The notes below the pieces were generated by a model. The model did no database searches. It saw only the letters and a list, made by a program, of their open reading frames with translations, and had not been told where the DNA came from. The position numbers and the translations under genes were made by a program. DNA of 64,000 nt from Thiotrichaceae bacterium (GTDB taxonomy: Bacteria; Pseudomonadota; Gammaproteobacteria; SZUA-140): NCBI GenBank assembly GCA_002401765.2, contig NVTY02000061.1, forward strand, positions 1 to 64,000, read 5' to 3'. Shown here piece after piece: positions 38,850 through 48,470 of this stretch. How positions within the stretch are numbered: position 1 is the first letter of the stretch; the number at the start of each line of letters is the position of its first letter.

Positions 38850-40157
38850 TTATTTATCTAACTGCTCGAGGCGAATACGGGTGACATCACCATCAATCAC
38901 ATCCAGTGATTCAATACGGCGAATTGCTTCATTCATCTGGTGCTCAACAACGCGCTGAGTCAGCATAATAATAGAGGCGATGCTTTTACCTTCTGCAGGC
39001 TCTTTTTGAATCATCGCTTCGATGCTGATGCCCTGCTCGCCTAGAATTTGCGTCACTTCCGCCAAAACACCAGGACGATCTAGCGCTTGCATACGCAGAT
39101 AATAAGCGGTCTCGATCTGGTCCATCGGCAATATTGGCGTATCAGAAAGCTCATTAGGCTGAAATGCCAAATGCGGTACGCGGTTATCAGGGTCAACCGT
39201 CATGGTACGTGCCACATCAATAATATCAGCAATGACGGCAGATGCCGTTGGCTCAGCCCCGGCTCCAGCACCGTAATAAAGTGTTGGCCCGACTGCATCG
39301 CCCTGCACCAATACGGCATTCATCACGCCATCAACATTGGCAATCAAACGACGTTCCGGAATCAAGGTTGGATGCACACGCAGCTCAATCCCTTTATCCG
39401 TTTTACGCGCCACACCCAAATGCTTAATACGATAGCCAAGCTGTTCCGCATAGTTCATATCTTCACGGCTGATCTTCGATATCCCTTCGGTATAGGTCTT
39501 GTCAAACTGCAGCGGCACACCAAATGCAATCGATGCCAGTATGGTTAGCTTGTGCGCGGCATCAATGCCTTCAACGTCAAAGGTTGGATCTGCTTCAGCA
39601 TAACCAAGCGCTTGTGCCTCGGCCAACACGTCTTCAAAGTCGCGCCCTTTATCACGCATCTCGGTCAAAATAAAGTTACCAGTGCCGTTGATAATACCGG
39701 CTAGCCATTCAATCTGATTCGCAGCCAAGCCTTCACGTAGTGCTTTAATAATCGGAATACCACCGGCAACACCCGCTTCAAATGCAACCATCACCCCTTT
39801 CTTCTGCGCTGCTTCGAAGATTTCATTGCCATGCATTGCAATCAAGGCTTTATTGGCAGTGACGACATGTTTGCCATTCTCAATCGCCTGCAATACCAAT
39901 TGACGCGCAGGGTCATAGCCACCAATCAATTCAACAATGATATCAATATCAGGATTATTAACCACCGCAAAGGCATCATCACAAACATCAATGCCATCGG
40001 TATTAACATCAGGATTAAGGTCTCTCGTTGCCGCATGTGTGACACGAATTTCACGTCCCGCACGTCGCGCAATCTCAGCTGCATTTCTAGCTAATACGTT
40101 CGCGGTTCCACCACCTACGGTGCCCAACCCTAACAGCCCTACTTTAATCGGCTTCAA
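38850..40157 (-). CDS. hom: Homoserine dehydrogenase, 435 aa
   Basis: Hom reduces aspartate semialdehyde to homoserine. The NAD(P)-binding [12 protein letters not shown] opens the chain, [10 protein letters not shown] and the catalytic-domain [16 protein letters not shown] segment follow, and the C-terminal ACT domain (about 350-430, [20 protein letters not shown]) is expected to bind threonine as feedback inhibitor. The start is a TTG at 40157 with AGGAG seven bases upstream, overlapping the alaC stop by four bases (TTGA). Confidence 0.95.
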   Translation of the reverse strand: MKPIKVGLLGLGTVGGGTANVLARNAAEIARRAGREIRVTHAATRDLNPDVNTDGIDVCDDAFAVVNNPDIDIIVELIGGYDPARQLVLQAIENGKHVVTANKALIAMHGNEIFEAAQKKGVMVAFEAGVAGGIPIIKALREGLAANQIEWLAGIINGTGNFILTEMRDKGRDFEDVLAEAQALGYAEADPTFDVEGIDAAHKLTILASIAFGVPLQFDKTYTEGISKISREDMNYAEQLGYRIKHLGVARKTDKGIELRVHPTLIPERRLIANVDGVMNAVLVQGDAVGPTLYYGAGAGAEPTASAVIADIIDVARTMTVDPDNRVPHLAFQPNELSDTPILPMDQIETAYYLRMQALDRPGVLAEVTQILGEQGISIEAMIQKEPAEGKSIASIIMLTQRVVEHQMNEAIRRIESLDVIDGDVTRIRLEQLDK

Positions 40158-41377
40158 CTTTCATCTCCTGTCACATCAACTACGGCACCACTGAGGACGC
40201 CATCTTTTTTAAACATCTGTCGAATTCCGCGCACTGCCTGTCGAGTGCGGTGTTCATTCTCAATCAATCCAAAACGCACATGATCGTCGCCATATTCACC
40301 AAAACCCACGCCGGGTGAAACCGCCACTTTTGCTTCCTCTAATAATTTCTTAGAGAAATCGAGTGAACCTATTTCACGATACTGCGCAGGGATTCTAGCC
40401 CACACAAACATTGTTGCCTTTGGTTTTTCGACAGCCCAACCAATGGCGTTTAACCCGTCGCATAAAACGTCGCGGCGGTTACGGTACATATTGCTAATCT
40501 CTTTAACACATTCTTGCGGACCTTCAAGCGCAGCGATTGCAGCGACCTGAATGGGGGTGAACATGCCGTAATCTAGGTAAGACTTGATCCGAGCTAATGC
40601 ACCGACTAAAGCCTGATTACCGCACATAAAACCAACCCGCCAACCCGGCATATTATAGCTCTTTGAGAGGCTATAGAACTCAACCGCAACCTCTTTTGCA
40701 CCCGGTACTTGCAAGATAGATGGTGCCTTGTAACCATCAAATACGATTTCGCCATATGCCAGGTCATGAACGACCCAAATTTGATGCTCACGTGCAATGG
40801 CCACAACCTTTTCAAAAAACTCCAATTCGACACACTGCGTCGTTGGATTCCCCGGGAAATTCAGTACCAGCATTTTAGGGCGCGGAAAGCTATTTTTGAT
40901 CGCCGATTCTAGTTCAGCGAAAAAATCGACGTCAGGCGTCATGGGGACATGGCGAATATCCGCCCCAGCGATGATAAAACCATAAGGATGAATTGGATAT
41001 GCCGGGTTTGGCACCAATACGGCATCGCCTGGACCAACCGTTGCCAGCGCTAAATGAGCCAGACCCTCTTTTGAGCCGATGGTAACGATTGCTTCGCTCT
41101 CTTGGTCCAGCTCAACATCATATTTATCTTTGTACCAGTTACAGATAGCGCGGCGTAGACGAGGGATACCGCGCGACATTGAATATCGATGGGTATCGCC
41201 TCTCCGTGTCGCCTCAATCATCTTGTCTACAATATGTGGCGGGGTTGGCTGATCTGGATTGCCCATGCCAAAATCAATAATATCTTCACCGCGTGCGCGT
41301 GCTTGCGCCTTCAAATCGTTAACGATATTGAATACATAGGGCGGTAGCCGCTTTATTCTGGGAAATTCCTCGATCAC
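40154..41377 (-). CDS. alaC: Alanine transaminase AlaC-type aminotransferase, 407 aa
   Basis: This PLP-dependent class I aminotransferase makes alanine from pyruvate and glutamate. It opens with [15 protein letters not shown] and has [32 protein letters not shown] and PLP lysine motif [15 protein letters not shown]; the match to E. coli AlaC over these blocks is close. The start is a GTG at 41377. The alaC-hom-thrC order is common in proteobacteria and may form one amino-acid operon, with coupled translation at the alaC/hom overlap. Confidence 0.93.
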   Translation of the reverse strand: MIEEFPRIKRLPPYVFNIVNDLKAQARARGEDIIDFGMGNPDQPTPPHIVDKMIEATRRGDTHRYSMSRGIPRLRRAICNWYKDKYDVELDQESEAIVTIGSKEGLAHLALATVGPGDAVLVPNPAYPIHPYGFIIAGADIRHVPMTPDVDFFAELESAIKNSFPRPKMLVLNFPGNPTTQCVELEFFEKVVAIAREHQIWVVHDLAYGEIVFDGYKAPSILQVPGAKEVAVEFYSLSKSYNMPGWRVGFMCGNQALVGALARIKSYLDYGMFTPIQVAAIAALEGPQECVKEISNMYRNRRDVLCDGLNAIGWAVEKPKATMFVWARIPAQYREIGSLDFSKKLLEEAKVAVSPGVGFGEYGDDHVRFGLIENEHRTRQAVRGIRQMFKKDGVLSGAVVDVTGDES

Positions 41378-41481
41378 CTGCTTATGTCACTCCAAAACTG
41401 AACGCTTAAAAAATAAACGCCTATAATATCAAACTTTTAAAGATTAGCTATCCGAAATAAAAGGCGCTATTGTAGCTCACT

Positions 41482-41943
41482 ATGAATAACACAGCAGCAC
41501 CGGAATCACGTAAAAGCGTAAAAATCACCCTTGATGAAGATTATAGTCGATTTGGGGTTTATGCTTATACACCTGGTGAAATTACGATTATCCGGCCAAA
41601 TGACAGCTACACCCCTGATGATGAAGGCTTTGGTCACAAGACACTTAAAAAAGAAACGCATACCAATAGCCTAATTATCATGCCCCACTGCCTGATTGCT
41701 GACTGGGCACCCCGAACCATTGATGACCTAACAGAGCATCACTTCGAAATTCTCCAAAAACCACCTCAAATCCTTTTACTCGGCACCGGTTCAGCCCACC
41801 ATTGGCCATCTGCCACTATTTTAGGCTCACTCACGAATCAAGGAATTGCAGTTGAAGTGATGGATACTGCGGCAGCCTGTCGGACCTATGCCATCCTCGC
41901 CTCAGATGGCCGTAACGTTGGTGCCGCGCTACTCGTTGCCTAA
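41482..41943 (+). CDS. Mth938-like (DUF498/NDUFAF3-related) protein, 153 aa
   Basis: The Mth938 fold is recognised from LIIMPHCLIADWAPRTIDDLTEHHFEIL, the glycine-rich ILLLGTGSAHHWPS, and the VEVMDTAAACRTYAILASDGRNVGAALLV ending. The human relative NDUFAF3 assists complex I assembly; the bacterial role is not established. It is divergent from alaC, with a 104-base shared promoter region. Length (about 125-155) is normal. Confidence 0.9.
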   Translation: MNNTAAPESRKSVKITLDEDYSRFGVYAYTPGEITIIRPNDSYTPDDEGFGHKTLKKETHTNSLIIMPHCLIADWAPRTIDDLTEHHFEILQKPPQILLLGTGSAHHWPSATILGSLTNQGIAVEVMDTAAACRTYAILASDGRNVGAALLVA

Positions 41944-42191
41944 ACACCTACATATTTAGGTTAGTCACCCTGTGACTTGGCCCTACATCACACTAAAAGT
42001 TATACCCAATTCACACATATCTACAACAGCCACAGCACTGATGCTACATAACTTCCAATGTTGTGAAATAGCTCAAGTCTTTTTCCTCTAAAATACTGAA
42101 TACTCATGCCTAACCTGTGTATAGCGGTGAATTTTCATTCCATTTTGAAGTTCCCGTTCACAATAAACCCTATTCAAGAGAACCTTAAAAT

Positions 42192-43730
42192 ATGAGAAAT
42201 ACAATAAAACAAGCTGTATTTCTGGTACTCGCAGCCGCTGTGCTATCAGCATGCAAACCAAGCGCACCGGGGCAAAACGACACCGCAGATGCATCGACAA
42301 CCATGTTTGGTGCCCAAGTGGTTCATGGTGAGGCTGCTGCGCTCTCTTCTAACGAGTACAAACAATTATCTGCGGAAGCACAATATGCAGTCGCCAATCG
42401 CTTGATGAGCACGCTCTATAAAGGTGTTCCAGTCGATGAGTTTTTCGACCTGGAGCAAGGCCTTGCCTCACCAAAAGTAGGCGATGGCGATGACTTCATT
42501 AACCAAACGGCTAAGCAGATGATACAAGAGCTGCCTAATCCAGGTGAATACCTCCAGCAGGTGGAAGAAAATTATAGCTTCACCTCTCGTTATCCCCAGG
42601 AGATGCCAATCGCGCTGATGTATGACCTCCCCATCAGTCGAGATCACTTTACGCATTGGATGGCCTATAACCTTTCAAACACCATCTTGTTTTCACCTGC
42701 CCTGGAAATGGACTCTGCCGACTACTTTGATGTTCACAGGGTCTATAGCAAATTGGTTAGCCGCATGAATTCAAACATGGATATCCGAGAAATCATCTAT
42801 CAGCACATGATTTCGCAAGAGAATTGGCGTCGTTTTCGTTCACCAGAAGATAATACGCGTGAAATGATTGAAATTTATCTAGGGCTATTTGACCAAGATG
42901 ATCAGGTACCCAAGGCTTCGCAGGCCTGCCAAAACTGGCACCTGACAGGTGACAATCAGGATTACCAGCTAGTCATCACCCTGGATGAAAACATCGTGCC
43001 ACAGAAGGTACTGGGTCAATGGATTAACAACTGTTTTGATTTTTACCGTGTAATCTCAAATCACCCAAAAGTTATTGCTAGAATAGTCAATGTGTTGGTT
43101 GATCATTTCTTTGTTGATATGGGGCAGGATACGCGTGCTGCACTGGTACAAAGTATCGTAGATAGTAATCCTACTCGCTTTGAACATATTTTTACCGCTA
43201 TTATTTTTTCACGTGAATACCTACTGAATAGTGACCGCCCAAGGCGCGTGGAAGAAACCTTTTTCAATATTGCTCATCGAGTCGACTGGAAACCCGCTGG
43301 TGACTTTTTTAGGCGGCTAAATGACCCTTCAGGCGGCAGCTCATTTCCAACATTGGCTCAAATGAAGCAGCCTAGTATGACGCTGAAATTGGGTCGTTGG
43401 CCCTTCCAACCGCTCGATTCGCTCAGTTTCTCTTATTACCATAAACTGCTACGTGAACAGTTACTGACTCGCTACAGCAGCAGTAACGCTAACAGTAATG
43501 CCTGGGGATTAGACTTTATCGAAAAAGCATCCAATTTAAGTGACGTGGACTTTATTCACTATCTCTTTTTAAGCAGTGTTGGTCGCAAAGCCAACGACCA
43601 GGAACTTATCACATTGACTGAGGTTATCACTAACCGGAATTATCTAAATAATCGTCCTAACCAGGCCCGCATCATTTTTGATTACGTTTCTCGTCTACCA
43701 GAAACATACTTTAATAATCGCATTAACTAA
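42192..43730 (+). CDS. Large lipoprotein paired with a DUF1501 protein, 512 aa
   Basis: I do not firmly recognise the family. A lipoprotein signal ends at LSAC with lipidated C21. The C-terminal part has FLSSVGRKANDQELITLTEVI, a form seen in proteins that pair with DUF1501 (DUF1800, or planctomycete-type DUF1549/DUF1553), so I infer the same kind of partnership. Fifteen bases separate it from the DUF1501 gene downstream, so they are co-transcribed. Its own start has AAGAGAA upstream. Role unknown; periplasmic or outer-membrane location is expected. Confidence 0.78.
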   Translation: MRNTIKQAVFLVLAAAVLSACKPSAPGQNDTADASTTMFGAQVVHGEAAALSSNEYKQLSAEAQYAVANRLMSTLYKGVPVDEFFDLEQGLASPKVGDGDDFINQTAKQMIQELPNPGEYLQQVEENYSFTSRYPQEMPIALMYDLPISRDHFTHWMAYNLSNTILFSPALEMDSADYFDVHRVYSKLVSRMNSNMDIREIIYQHMISQENWRRFRSPEDNTREMIEIYLGLFDQDDQVPKASQACQNWHLTGDNQDYQLVITLDENIVPQKVLGQWINNCFDFYRVISNHPKVIARIVNVLVDHFFVDMGQDTRAALVQSIVDSNPTRFEHIFTAIIFSREYLLNSDRPRRVEETFFNIAHRVDWKPAGDFFRRLNDPSGGSSFPTLAQMKQPSMTLKLGRWPFQPLDSLSFSYYHKLLREQLLTRYSSSNANSNAWGLDFIEKASNLSDVDFIHYLFLSSVGRKANDQELITLTEVITNRNYLNNRPNQARIIFDYVSRLPETYFNNRIN

Positions 43731-43745
43731 GCAGGTATCATTATT

Positions 43746-45161
43746 ATGGAAAGAAGACAATTTCTTAAACATCTTGGTGTCCTTGGTGGTGCTTGCACAG
43801 CTGCATCTATGTTGGGAGGGCGGAACCTTATTTCTCCCAGTATGGCAGCACTCAATACGGGCGACGCAAACAATATTGTTTTAAATGAAGTAAATTATGT
43901 GCGCCCTACCGTGTTACCGCAAATTATCCATGTATTTCTCTATGGCGGCCCCTCTGAACTGGCAGGGAATCTGACTAATATTGAAGATATTAATGCCAAT
44001 TCTCAAAATCCCTACCCCACCAATATGGACCCTAATAATACAGGGACGATTATCACTCCAAATAATTTCTGGGGTGGCGCTAACAATGGCGCCGGTGGGG
44101 AGATCATGGAAAGCTTGATCGCCGCTGGTGACATGAGTATTTACCGAACCATTAACCGCCTTAAAGAAGACTCCAAGGCACACCGCACCAGTATATTCCA
44201 AAACTTAACCGGCCATTTAGATGCTGAAAATACACCGGGAATAGGCACCACGGTGGCTGCCATTTTAAGCGCTCATAATGCCTTTGGTAAGGCACCGGAA
44301 GATATGATTCTGCCCTTTGTCTCATTTGAAGGTGATTCTTTGGTATTTGAACCCGCTGGGCTTGATATTCCCCTGGCCACTAAATACATTGCACTGGATC
44401 AGAATTTTAGGAATCCTTATGATAGAAATCGTAATTCATCAGTGGGTGATAACGGAGGCATTGATGACAATGCAATTGAAGCACTTGCGCGAAATAACGC
44501 GCAAGGTGAAAAATTCCTAAAAGTTCGCGAAGCCTTTACTAAGCGTAAAGAACTCTCTGATTTTATTGACAGCAGCTTTAATGTAGATAGGGTTAATGCA
44601 GATCTTCTCGCACTAGGAATTACCTACCCCAATACTAATTTTGGGCGCCGCCTGAAAGCGGCTGTGAGTCTTGCGGTCAATAACCCTGATAGCTTGTTCA
44701 TTTCAATGGGCAGCGGCGGGCTGGGTGGTTGGGATGACCATGACTCTAGCCTGGAAGAATACCCAGATAGAATGCGAGATTTAATGACATCACTCGAGGT
44801 TGCCGTTAACCATATGAACATGACTGGGCGTGACAATATAATCATTAATGTTTACGGTGAGTTTGGACGGAATGTAAACCTGAATAATTCGATTGGCTGG
44901 GACCACGGTAACAATCAAAACCTTATGACATTCGGCGGCAAAGGAATTTCTGGACGAGGGTTAGGTAAAATTGTCGGCAAAACGCAGCGTATCGGAGCCT
45001 CCGGGGTGAATCGGCAATTTACCTCACCCACTGATGACAGTTACCAGGCAGAGCCATTTTCAATCGCCTCAACAGTTTACAAGTATTTTGGCGTGCAAAA
45101 TACTGAGGTACTGAATGATGAGCAACCGTTAGATGAAAACGCAGCAAATGAAGTAATCTAA
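43746..45161 (+). CDS. DUF1501 family protein with Tat signal, 471 aa
   Basis: ERRQFLKHLGVLGGACTAA at residues 2-20 is a twin-arginine signal, so the folded protein is exported. The body has the DUF1501 features LGGWDDHDS, FGRNV and GWDHGNNQNLMTFGG, a metal-dependent alkaline-phosphatase-like fold related to sulfatases. No substrate is known for the family. It ends just before a clean terminator, closing a two-gene unit with the lipoprotein upstream. Confidence 0.9.
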   Translation: MERRQFLKHLGVLGGACTAASMLGGRNLISPSMAALNTGDANNIVLNEVNYVRPTVLPQIIHVFLYGGPSELAGNLTNIEDINANSQNPYPTNMDPNNTGTIITPNNFWGGANNGAGGEIMESLIAAGDMSIYRTINRLKEDSKAHRTSIFQNLTGHLDAENTPGIGTTVAAILSAHNAFGKAPEDMILPFVSFEGDSLVFEPAGLDIPLATKYIALDQNFRNPYDRNRNSSVGDNGGIDDNAIEALARNNAQGEKFLKVREAFTKRKELSDFIDSSFNVDRVNADLLALGITYPNTNFGRRLKAAVSLAVNNPDSLFISMGSGGLGGWDDHDSSLEEYPDRMRDLMTSLEVAVNHMNMTGRDNIIINVYGEFGRNVNLNNSIGWDHGNNQNLMTFGGKGISGRGLGKIVGKTQRIGASGVNRQFTSPTDDSYQAEPFSIASTVYKYFGVQNTEVLNDEQPLDENAANEVI

Positions 45162-45178
45162 GCAGGCCGTTTACAGTT

Positions 45179-45213
45179 AAAAACCCCTGAAGAATACCTC
45201 TTCATGGGTTTTT
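45179..45213. terminator. Bidirectional intrinsic terminator between DUF1501 and apbE genes
   Basis: AAAAACCC (45179-45186) pairs with GGGTTTTT (45206-45213), TGAAGA (45188-45193) pairs with TCTTCA (45199-45204), with one mismatch and loop ATACC. T-rich ends on both strands let it stop the two convergent transcripts. Confidence 0.9.
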
Positions 45214-45224
45214 AACATTGCCGC

Positions 45225-46127
45225 TTATGATTCAAAACAGAGGAACTCGACTGCCTGTTGTTGTAGAAAGTCCTTTGCGCCAGCCCCTCTAAGAATCGCA
45301 AATGTCGAAAGCATGCCCGCCTCCATGCATGTTGAAGCAACTGTTGTCACTGAGCGCGGTGCATCAGGAATAGGCCAGCCTGTCGTCGGATCCAAAATAT
45401 GACCATAGCGCAGCCCATCTTTAATTAAAAATCGTCGCGCATCGCCACTAGTGGCAACAGCGCCACTACTCAGGCTCACAAGAGCGACTTGTTCATTATC
45501 ACCCTTCTCTGGGTCTTCGATGGCTATCTCCCACGGGGCGCCATCTAAACGTGGCCCTAACGCACACAAATCCCCCCCGAAATTAATCAATACACCGCTT
45601 TGGAGAAGGGGCTTAATTAACAGCGCAACGCGATCGACCGCATACTCTTTCCCAATCCCGCCCAAGTCAAGCTCCATCCCATTATCCATGGTTAAAATAG
45701 AAGATTGCCATTTAACCTTAGACCAGCCAATTCGAGATAATACCAACTTTATCGCCGCGTCTGATGGAATAGAATCACTGCCGTCAAAATGCCACACCTC
45801 TCGTAAAACGCCAGAGGTGATGTCAAAATGCCCACCACTCAATTGATAACACTGCTCTGCGTAGTTCAATAACAAGGCTGTTTCTGCATCAACCTCAATG
45901 GGTTGGCCCTGAGCCTTATTAATTTTGAAGATGATATTATCGTCGCGATAACGACTGAATTTTTGCTCTATTCGCTTTGCTTCACGCTCTGCAATAGCCA
46001 CAAGCTGATACGCCAGCCTCTCATCTGGCGTATCCAGCAATATTTCACACGGACTAGCCATTGCACTAAACCGTCCGACCCATAAGTCATTCTGACGCGC
46101 CAGAGAAAATGGTAGCGCTTCATTCAT
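45225..46127 (-). CDS. apbE: ApbE-family FAD:protein FMN transferase without signal peptide, 300 aa
   Basis: ApbE transfers FMN from FAD onto Thr or Ser of target proteins. Family motifs are MASPCEI near the start, FSRYRDDN, GGHFDITSG, DLGGIGKEYAVD, INFGGDLCALG, and the metal/FAD region VATSGDARRF...HILDPTTGWP. E. coli ApbE is an exported lipoprotein; here residues 1-22 (MNEALPFSLARQNDLWVG) are not a signal peptide, so this copy looks cytoplasmic or has lost export. It closes a four-gene minus-strand cluster with TlpA, DUF4266 and DUF3570. No FMN-binding target domain is encoded in the cluster. Confidence 0.93.
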   Translation of the reverse strand: MNEALPFSLARQNDLWVGRFSAMASPCEILLDTPDERLAYQLVAIAEREAKRIEQKFSRYRDDNIIFKINKAQGQPIEVDAETALLLNYAEQCYQLSGGHFDITSGVLREVWHFDGSDSIPSDAAIKLVLSRIGWSKVKWQSSILTMDNGMELDLGGIGKEYAVDRVALLIKPLLQSGVLINFGGDLCALGPRLDGAPWEIAIEDPEKGDNEQVALVSLSSGAVATSGDARRFLIKDGLRYGHILDPTTGWPIPDAPRSVTTVASTCMEAGMLSTFAILRGAGAKDFLQQQAVEFLCFES

Positions 46128-46140
46128 AAGGATCGCTCAA

Positions 46141-47472
46141 CTATTTAAATTTGAAGGTAAATGCCCCTTGATATACTAGCGCCTTCATATCGGGTAGGTC
46201 TACCTCGGAATAACTCTGCCGAATATATTCGGCACGCACCGCAAACGATCCATTAACGCCCAGTTCATGACCATATTTTAAACCAATACTATACGTTGAT
46301 AATTTACCTAAGCGATAATCTGCACTTGCGTACTGAGGCAAGCTGGTAATTGATGAATCAATTGCGCGCTGAAAAAAGTCTGCGCCTGATTGTACATTTA
46401 AGCGAAAATGTGGCTGAAAATAGCTTTTCGGCTCATAATCATATCGATATTTATAATCAAAAGTATGAGACGTAATACCCCAGTCATCCCAAAAATAGCG
46501 GTATGAGAAATCGACTATTTTTTTTTCACTCAACTGACTAACTGTCTTCCAGTAAAGACTATGCCTTGTACGTCTATCAGGGCGTTTTTCATAAAGTATC
46601 ATCACCTCTTCACCATCAATCGAGTTATCGACCACACTAATCAGTTTATATGGGTCAGTCAGGTAACCAAGCGAGACTCCAAGGCTATAATTGAGTTGCG
46701 TAATGGTGCGCTGATTCACTACCTGGGTGACGCCAATCATGCCATCAAACATGCGCTTCCTACCAAAACCAAAGCGAGTGCTCGTGACATTACAATTTTC
46801 CCATTCTGGCAATACAGGCACTGTATCATTACAATTAGAGACACCCAATCCTAAGGGGGTACCACTGGCAGGAGTAACGCTCTCCCTTAATATGGCCAGC
46901 CCACTAGTCAGTGTTGTGTTGCGTTGATTTCGATCCCACGAAATGGTCCCGGCAACACCATAAGAAGTAAAATCATTCTCAGATGAGTAATTCCCTTCAA
47001 TCACACCTTTTAAGGTGCGGGTGATGGGCTTTTCCAGGCTGAGATCTAGTGCTGCTCTTTTATCAGTAAACTCCGTTAACCACCGTTTTCCTGCACTACC
47101 GTTGTCGTTAATGCTAATACTAAAGCCTGATGCGGAGGTAAAGGGAATACTACCGCCATTAGTTTCAGCGGGAATAATCCGTCCATTAGGTGATGCGCCG
47201 GTAATCGTGTCATAGATGATATTGGCGCGTAAAAAGGCATCGTCACCAAGATCATTTTCAATCGCCACATGAGTGGTATTCACTGAAACACGCCCCTCTT
47301 CAGCATAATAGAAAGTCGATAGACCAATCTTTGAAAGATCACTCACCTCTTCTTCAGCAAAGGAAACGACAGATATGGAACTGGACAATACCGTACAGGT
47401 AGCAACCGTTAATGCATGACGAACCGAGTGCTTTGGTAGAACGAGCATCTGTTTTTTATTTTTTAGTTGCAC
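46141..47472 (-). CDS. DUF3570 outer-membrane beta-barrel protein, 443 aa
   Basis: A signal peptide (about 1-40, ending at SFAEE) precedes alternating beta strands with aromatic girdles (ITQLNYSLGVSLGYLTD, VDFSYRYFWDDWGITSHTFDYKYRY) up to the end AFTFKFK. This is the DUF3570 pattern of an outer-membrane barrel; the function is unknown. The start is a GTG at 47472 with GGAGG nine bases upstream, inside the Gly codons of the DUF4266 gene; an ATG at 47448 is the alternative. It overlaps DUF4266 by ten bases and precedes apbE by 13. Confidence 0.9.
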   Translation of the reverse strand: MQLKNKKQMLVLPKHSVRHALTVATCTVLSSSISVVSFAEEEVSDLSKIGLSTFYYAEEGRVSVNTTHVAIENDLGDDAFLRANIIYDTITGASPNGRIIPAETNGGSIPFTSASGFSISINDNGSAGKRWLTEFTDKRAALDLSLEKPITRTLKGVIEGNYSSENDFTSYGVAGTISWDRNQRNTTLTSGLAILRESVTPASGTPLGLGVSNCNDTVPVLPEWENCNVTSTRFGFGRKRMFDGMIGVTQVVNQRTITQLNYSLGVSLGYLTDPYKLISVVDNSIDGEEVMILYEKRPDRRTRHSLYWKTVSQLSEKKIVDFSYRYFWDDWGITSHTFDYKYRYDYEPKSYFQPHFRLNVQSGADFFQRAIDSSITSLPQYASADYRLGKLSTYSIGLKYGHELGVNGSFAVRAEYIRQSYSEVDLPDMKALVYQGAFTFKFK

Positions 47473-47711
47473 CCGCAGCCACCTCCGCCAATTCCCTGCC
47501 CACCGTTCGCACTTTCACGACTATAAAACATTTTTTGATCCGCACTATTTTCTAAGGGGTATGGGTTTAACTGCATTCGTTCTTCCGCCAGCATAGCCTT
47601 GTGCCATGGTTTAACTTCTTCATGAGCAAACATCCCTCCAGGTTTAAAAGTTGAGCAACCAGAAAGAAAAAGAATGGTGAGTAACAAACTATAATTCAGT
47701 AATGCTTTCAT
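47463..47711 (-). CDS. DUF4266 small lipoprotein with Gly/Cys tail, 82 aa
   Basis: A lipoprotein signal ends at LSGC with lipidated C19. The central WHKAMLAEERMQL block and the C-terminal tail GGQGIGGGGCGCN are the DUF4266 features I know. The tail puts two Cys in a flexible Gly stretch at the very end, so it could be a redox or metal site, a modification site or a processing substrate. Genes for a thioredoxin-like protein and an FMN transferase flank it. Function unknown. The gene is one base after tlpA and overlaps DUF3570. Confidence 0.9.
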   Translation of the reverse strand: MKALLNYSLLLTILFLSGCSTFKPGGMFAHEEVKPWHKAMLAEERMQLNPYPLENSADQKMFYSRESANGGQGIGGGGCGCN

Positions 47712-47712
47712 A

Positions 47713-48210
47713 TTATTTCATTGTTTTACTACGCTTAAGTAATGCTTCGATTTCACGTTCTAATAAAGGAATATCCTTATCGCGAAACCCCATATGAGCA
47801 CTGTGCAGTTCACCATTTCTGTCGATCAAATACGCACTAGGCATGCCTTGTAATTCATATAGCCCAGCGACTTTACCCGGCGGGTCAAATGCAATATCGA
47901 AGTTAGGCTTCAACTCGCTAAGAAATTTATCCGCATCTGCCCGTTGAGTATCAAGATTAACAGCAATAACCCTAAAGCCTTTTTTCTTTAAACGAGCCTG
48001 CATGTCATTCAGCCAGGGAAATGATTTTCGGCAAGGACCACACCATGAAGCCCAGAAGTCCAGATAAACTACTTTTCCCTTATATTCAGATAGCTTTACC
48101 TTCCCACTTAGCCCTTCAAGCTCAAAGTCTGGCGCTTTACCGGCAGAAAGAACAACACTTGAAAAGCACATCGCTAGAATGATTACTAGCACTTTAGGAA
48201 GGTCTTGCAT
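47713..48210 (-). CDS. TlpA-like periplasmic thioredoxin, 165 aa
   Basis: A signal peptide (MQDLPKVLVIILAMCFSSVVLSAG) leads into a TlpA/ResA-type domain: APDFELEGLSGKVKLSEYKGK, the active site WASWCGPCRKSF, and GMPSAYLIDRNGEL with the cis-proline. It should reduce or exchange disulfides in the periplasm. I chose the ATG at 48210, with GGAG eight bases upstream; the longer frame adds 21 unlike residues. It is the first gene of the four-gene cluster, so the DUF4266 Cys pair is a natural candidate substrate. Confidence 0.93.
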   Translation of the reverse strand: MQDLPKVLVIILAMCFSSVVLSAGKAPDFELEGLSGKVKLSEYKGKVVYLDFWASWCGPCRKSFPWLNDMQARLKKKGFRVIAVNLDTQRADADKFLSELKPNFDIAFDPPGKVAGLYELQGMPSAYLIDRNGELHSAHMGFRDKDIPLLEREIEALLKRSKTMK

Positions 48211-48470
48211 CAACGAATCTCCATCAAAAATAACAACATGGATCATGCCGCTATTAAACCGCAATCTAATCATCTATTTTGTGAACAGCTATACAATTCC
48301 CATCATCAGCAATTAATCATTGAGATATTGGTGATATAAAACAGAGTCAGCAGCACTTGAAACAACTGCTTAACCTATTATATCGCTTGGCATTAATAAT
48401 TCATTAATCGAAGTTTGTGGGCACGGTGGTGATACAGAAGGGATAAAGGGCCCGCCCTTACCTGACTGTA

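Noticed and set aside
37674..41377. Threonine leader peptide or attenuator for thrC-hom-alaC
   Set aside because: No Thr- or Ile-rich leader or terminator-antiterminator pair was found upstream of alaC or between the genes.
48446..48459. AAGGGC-CC-GCCCTT palindrome after acpS
   Set aside because: Two-base loop and no T-run; not a convincing terminator.
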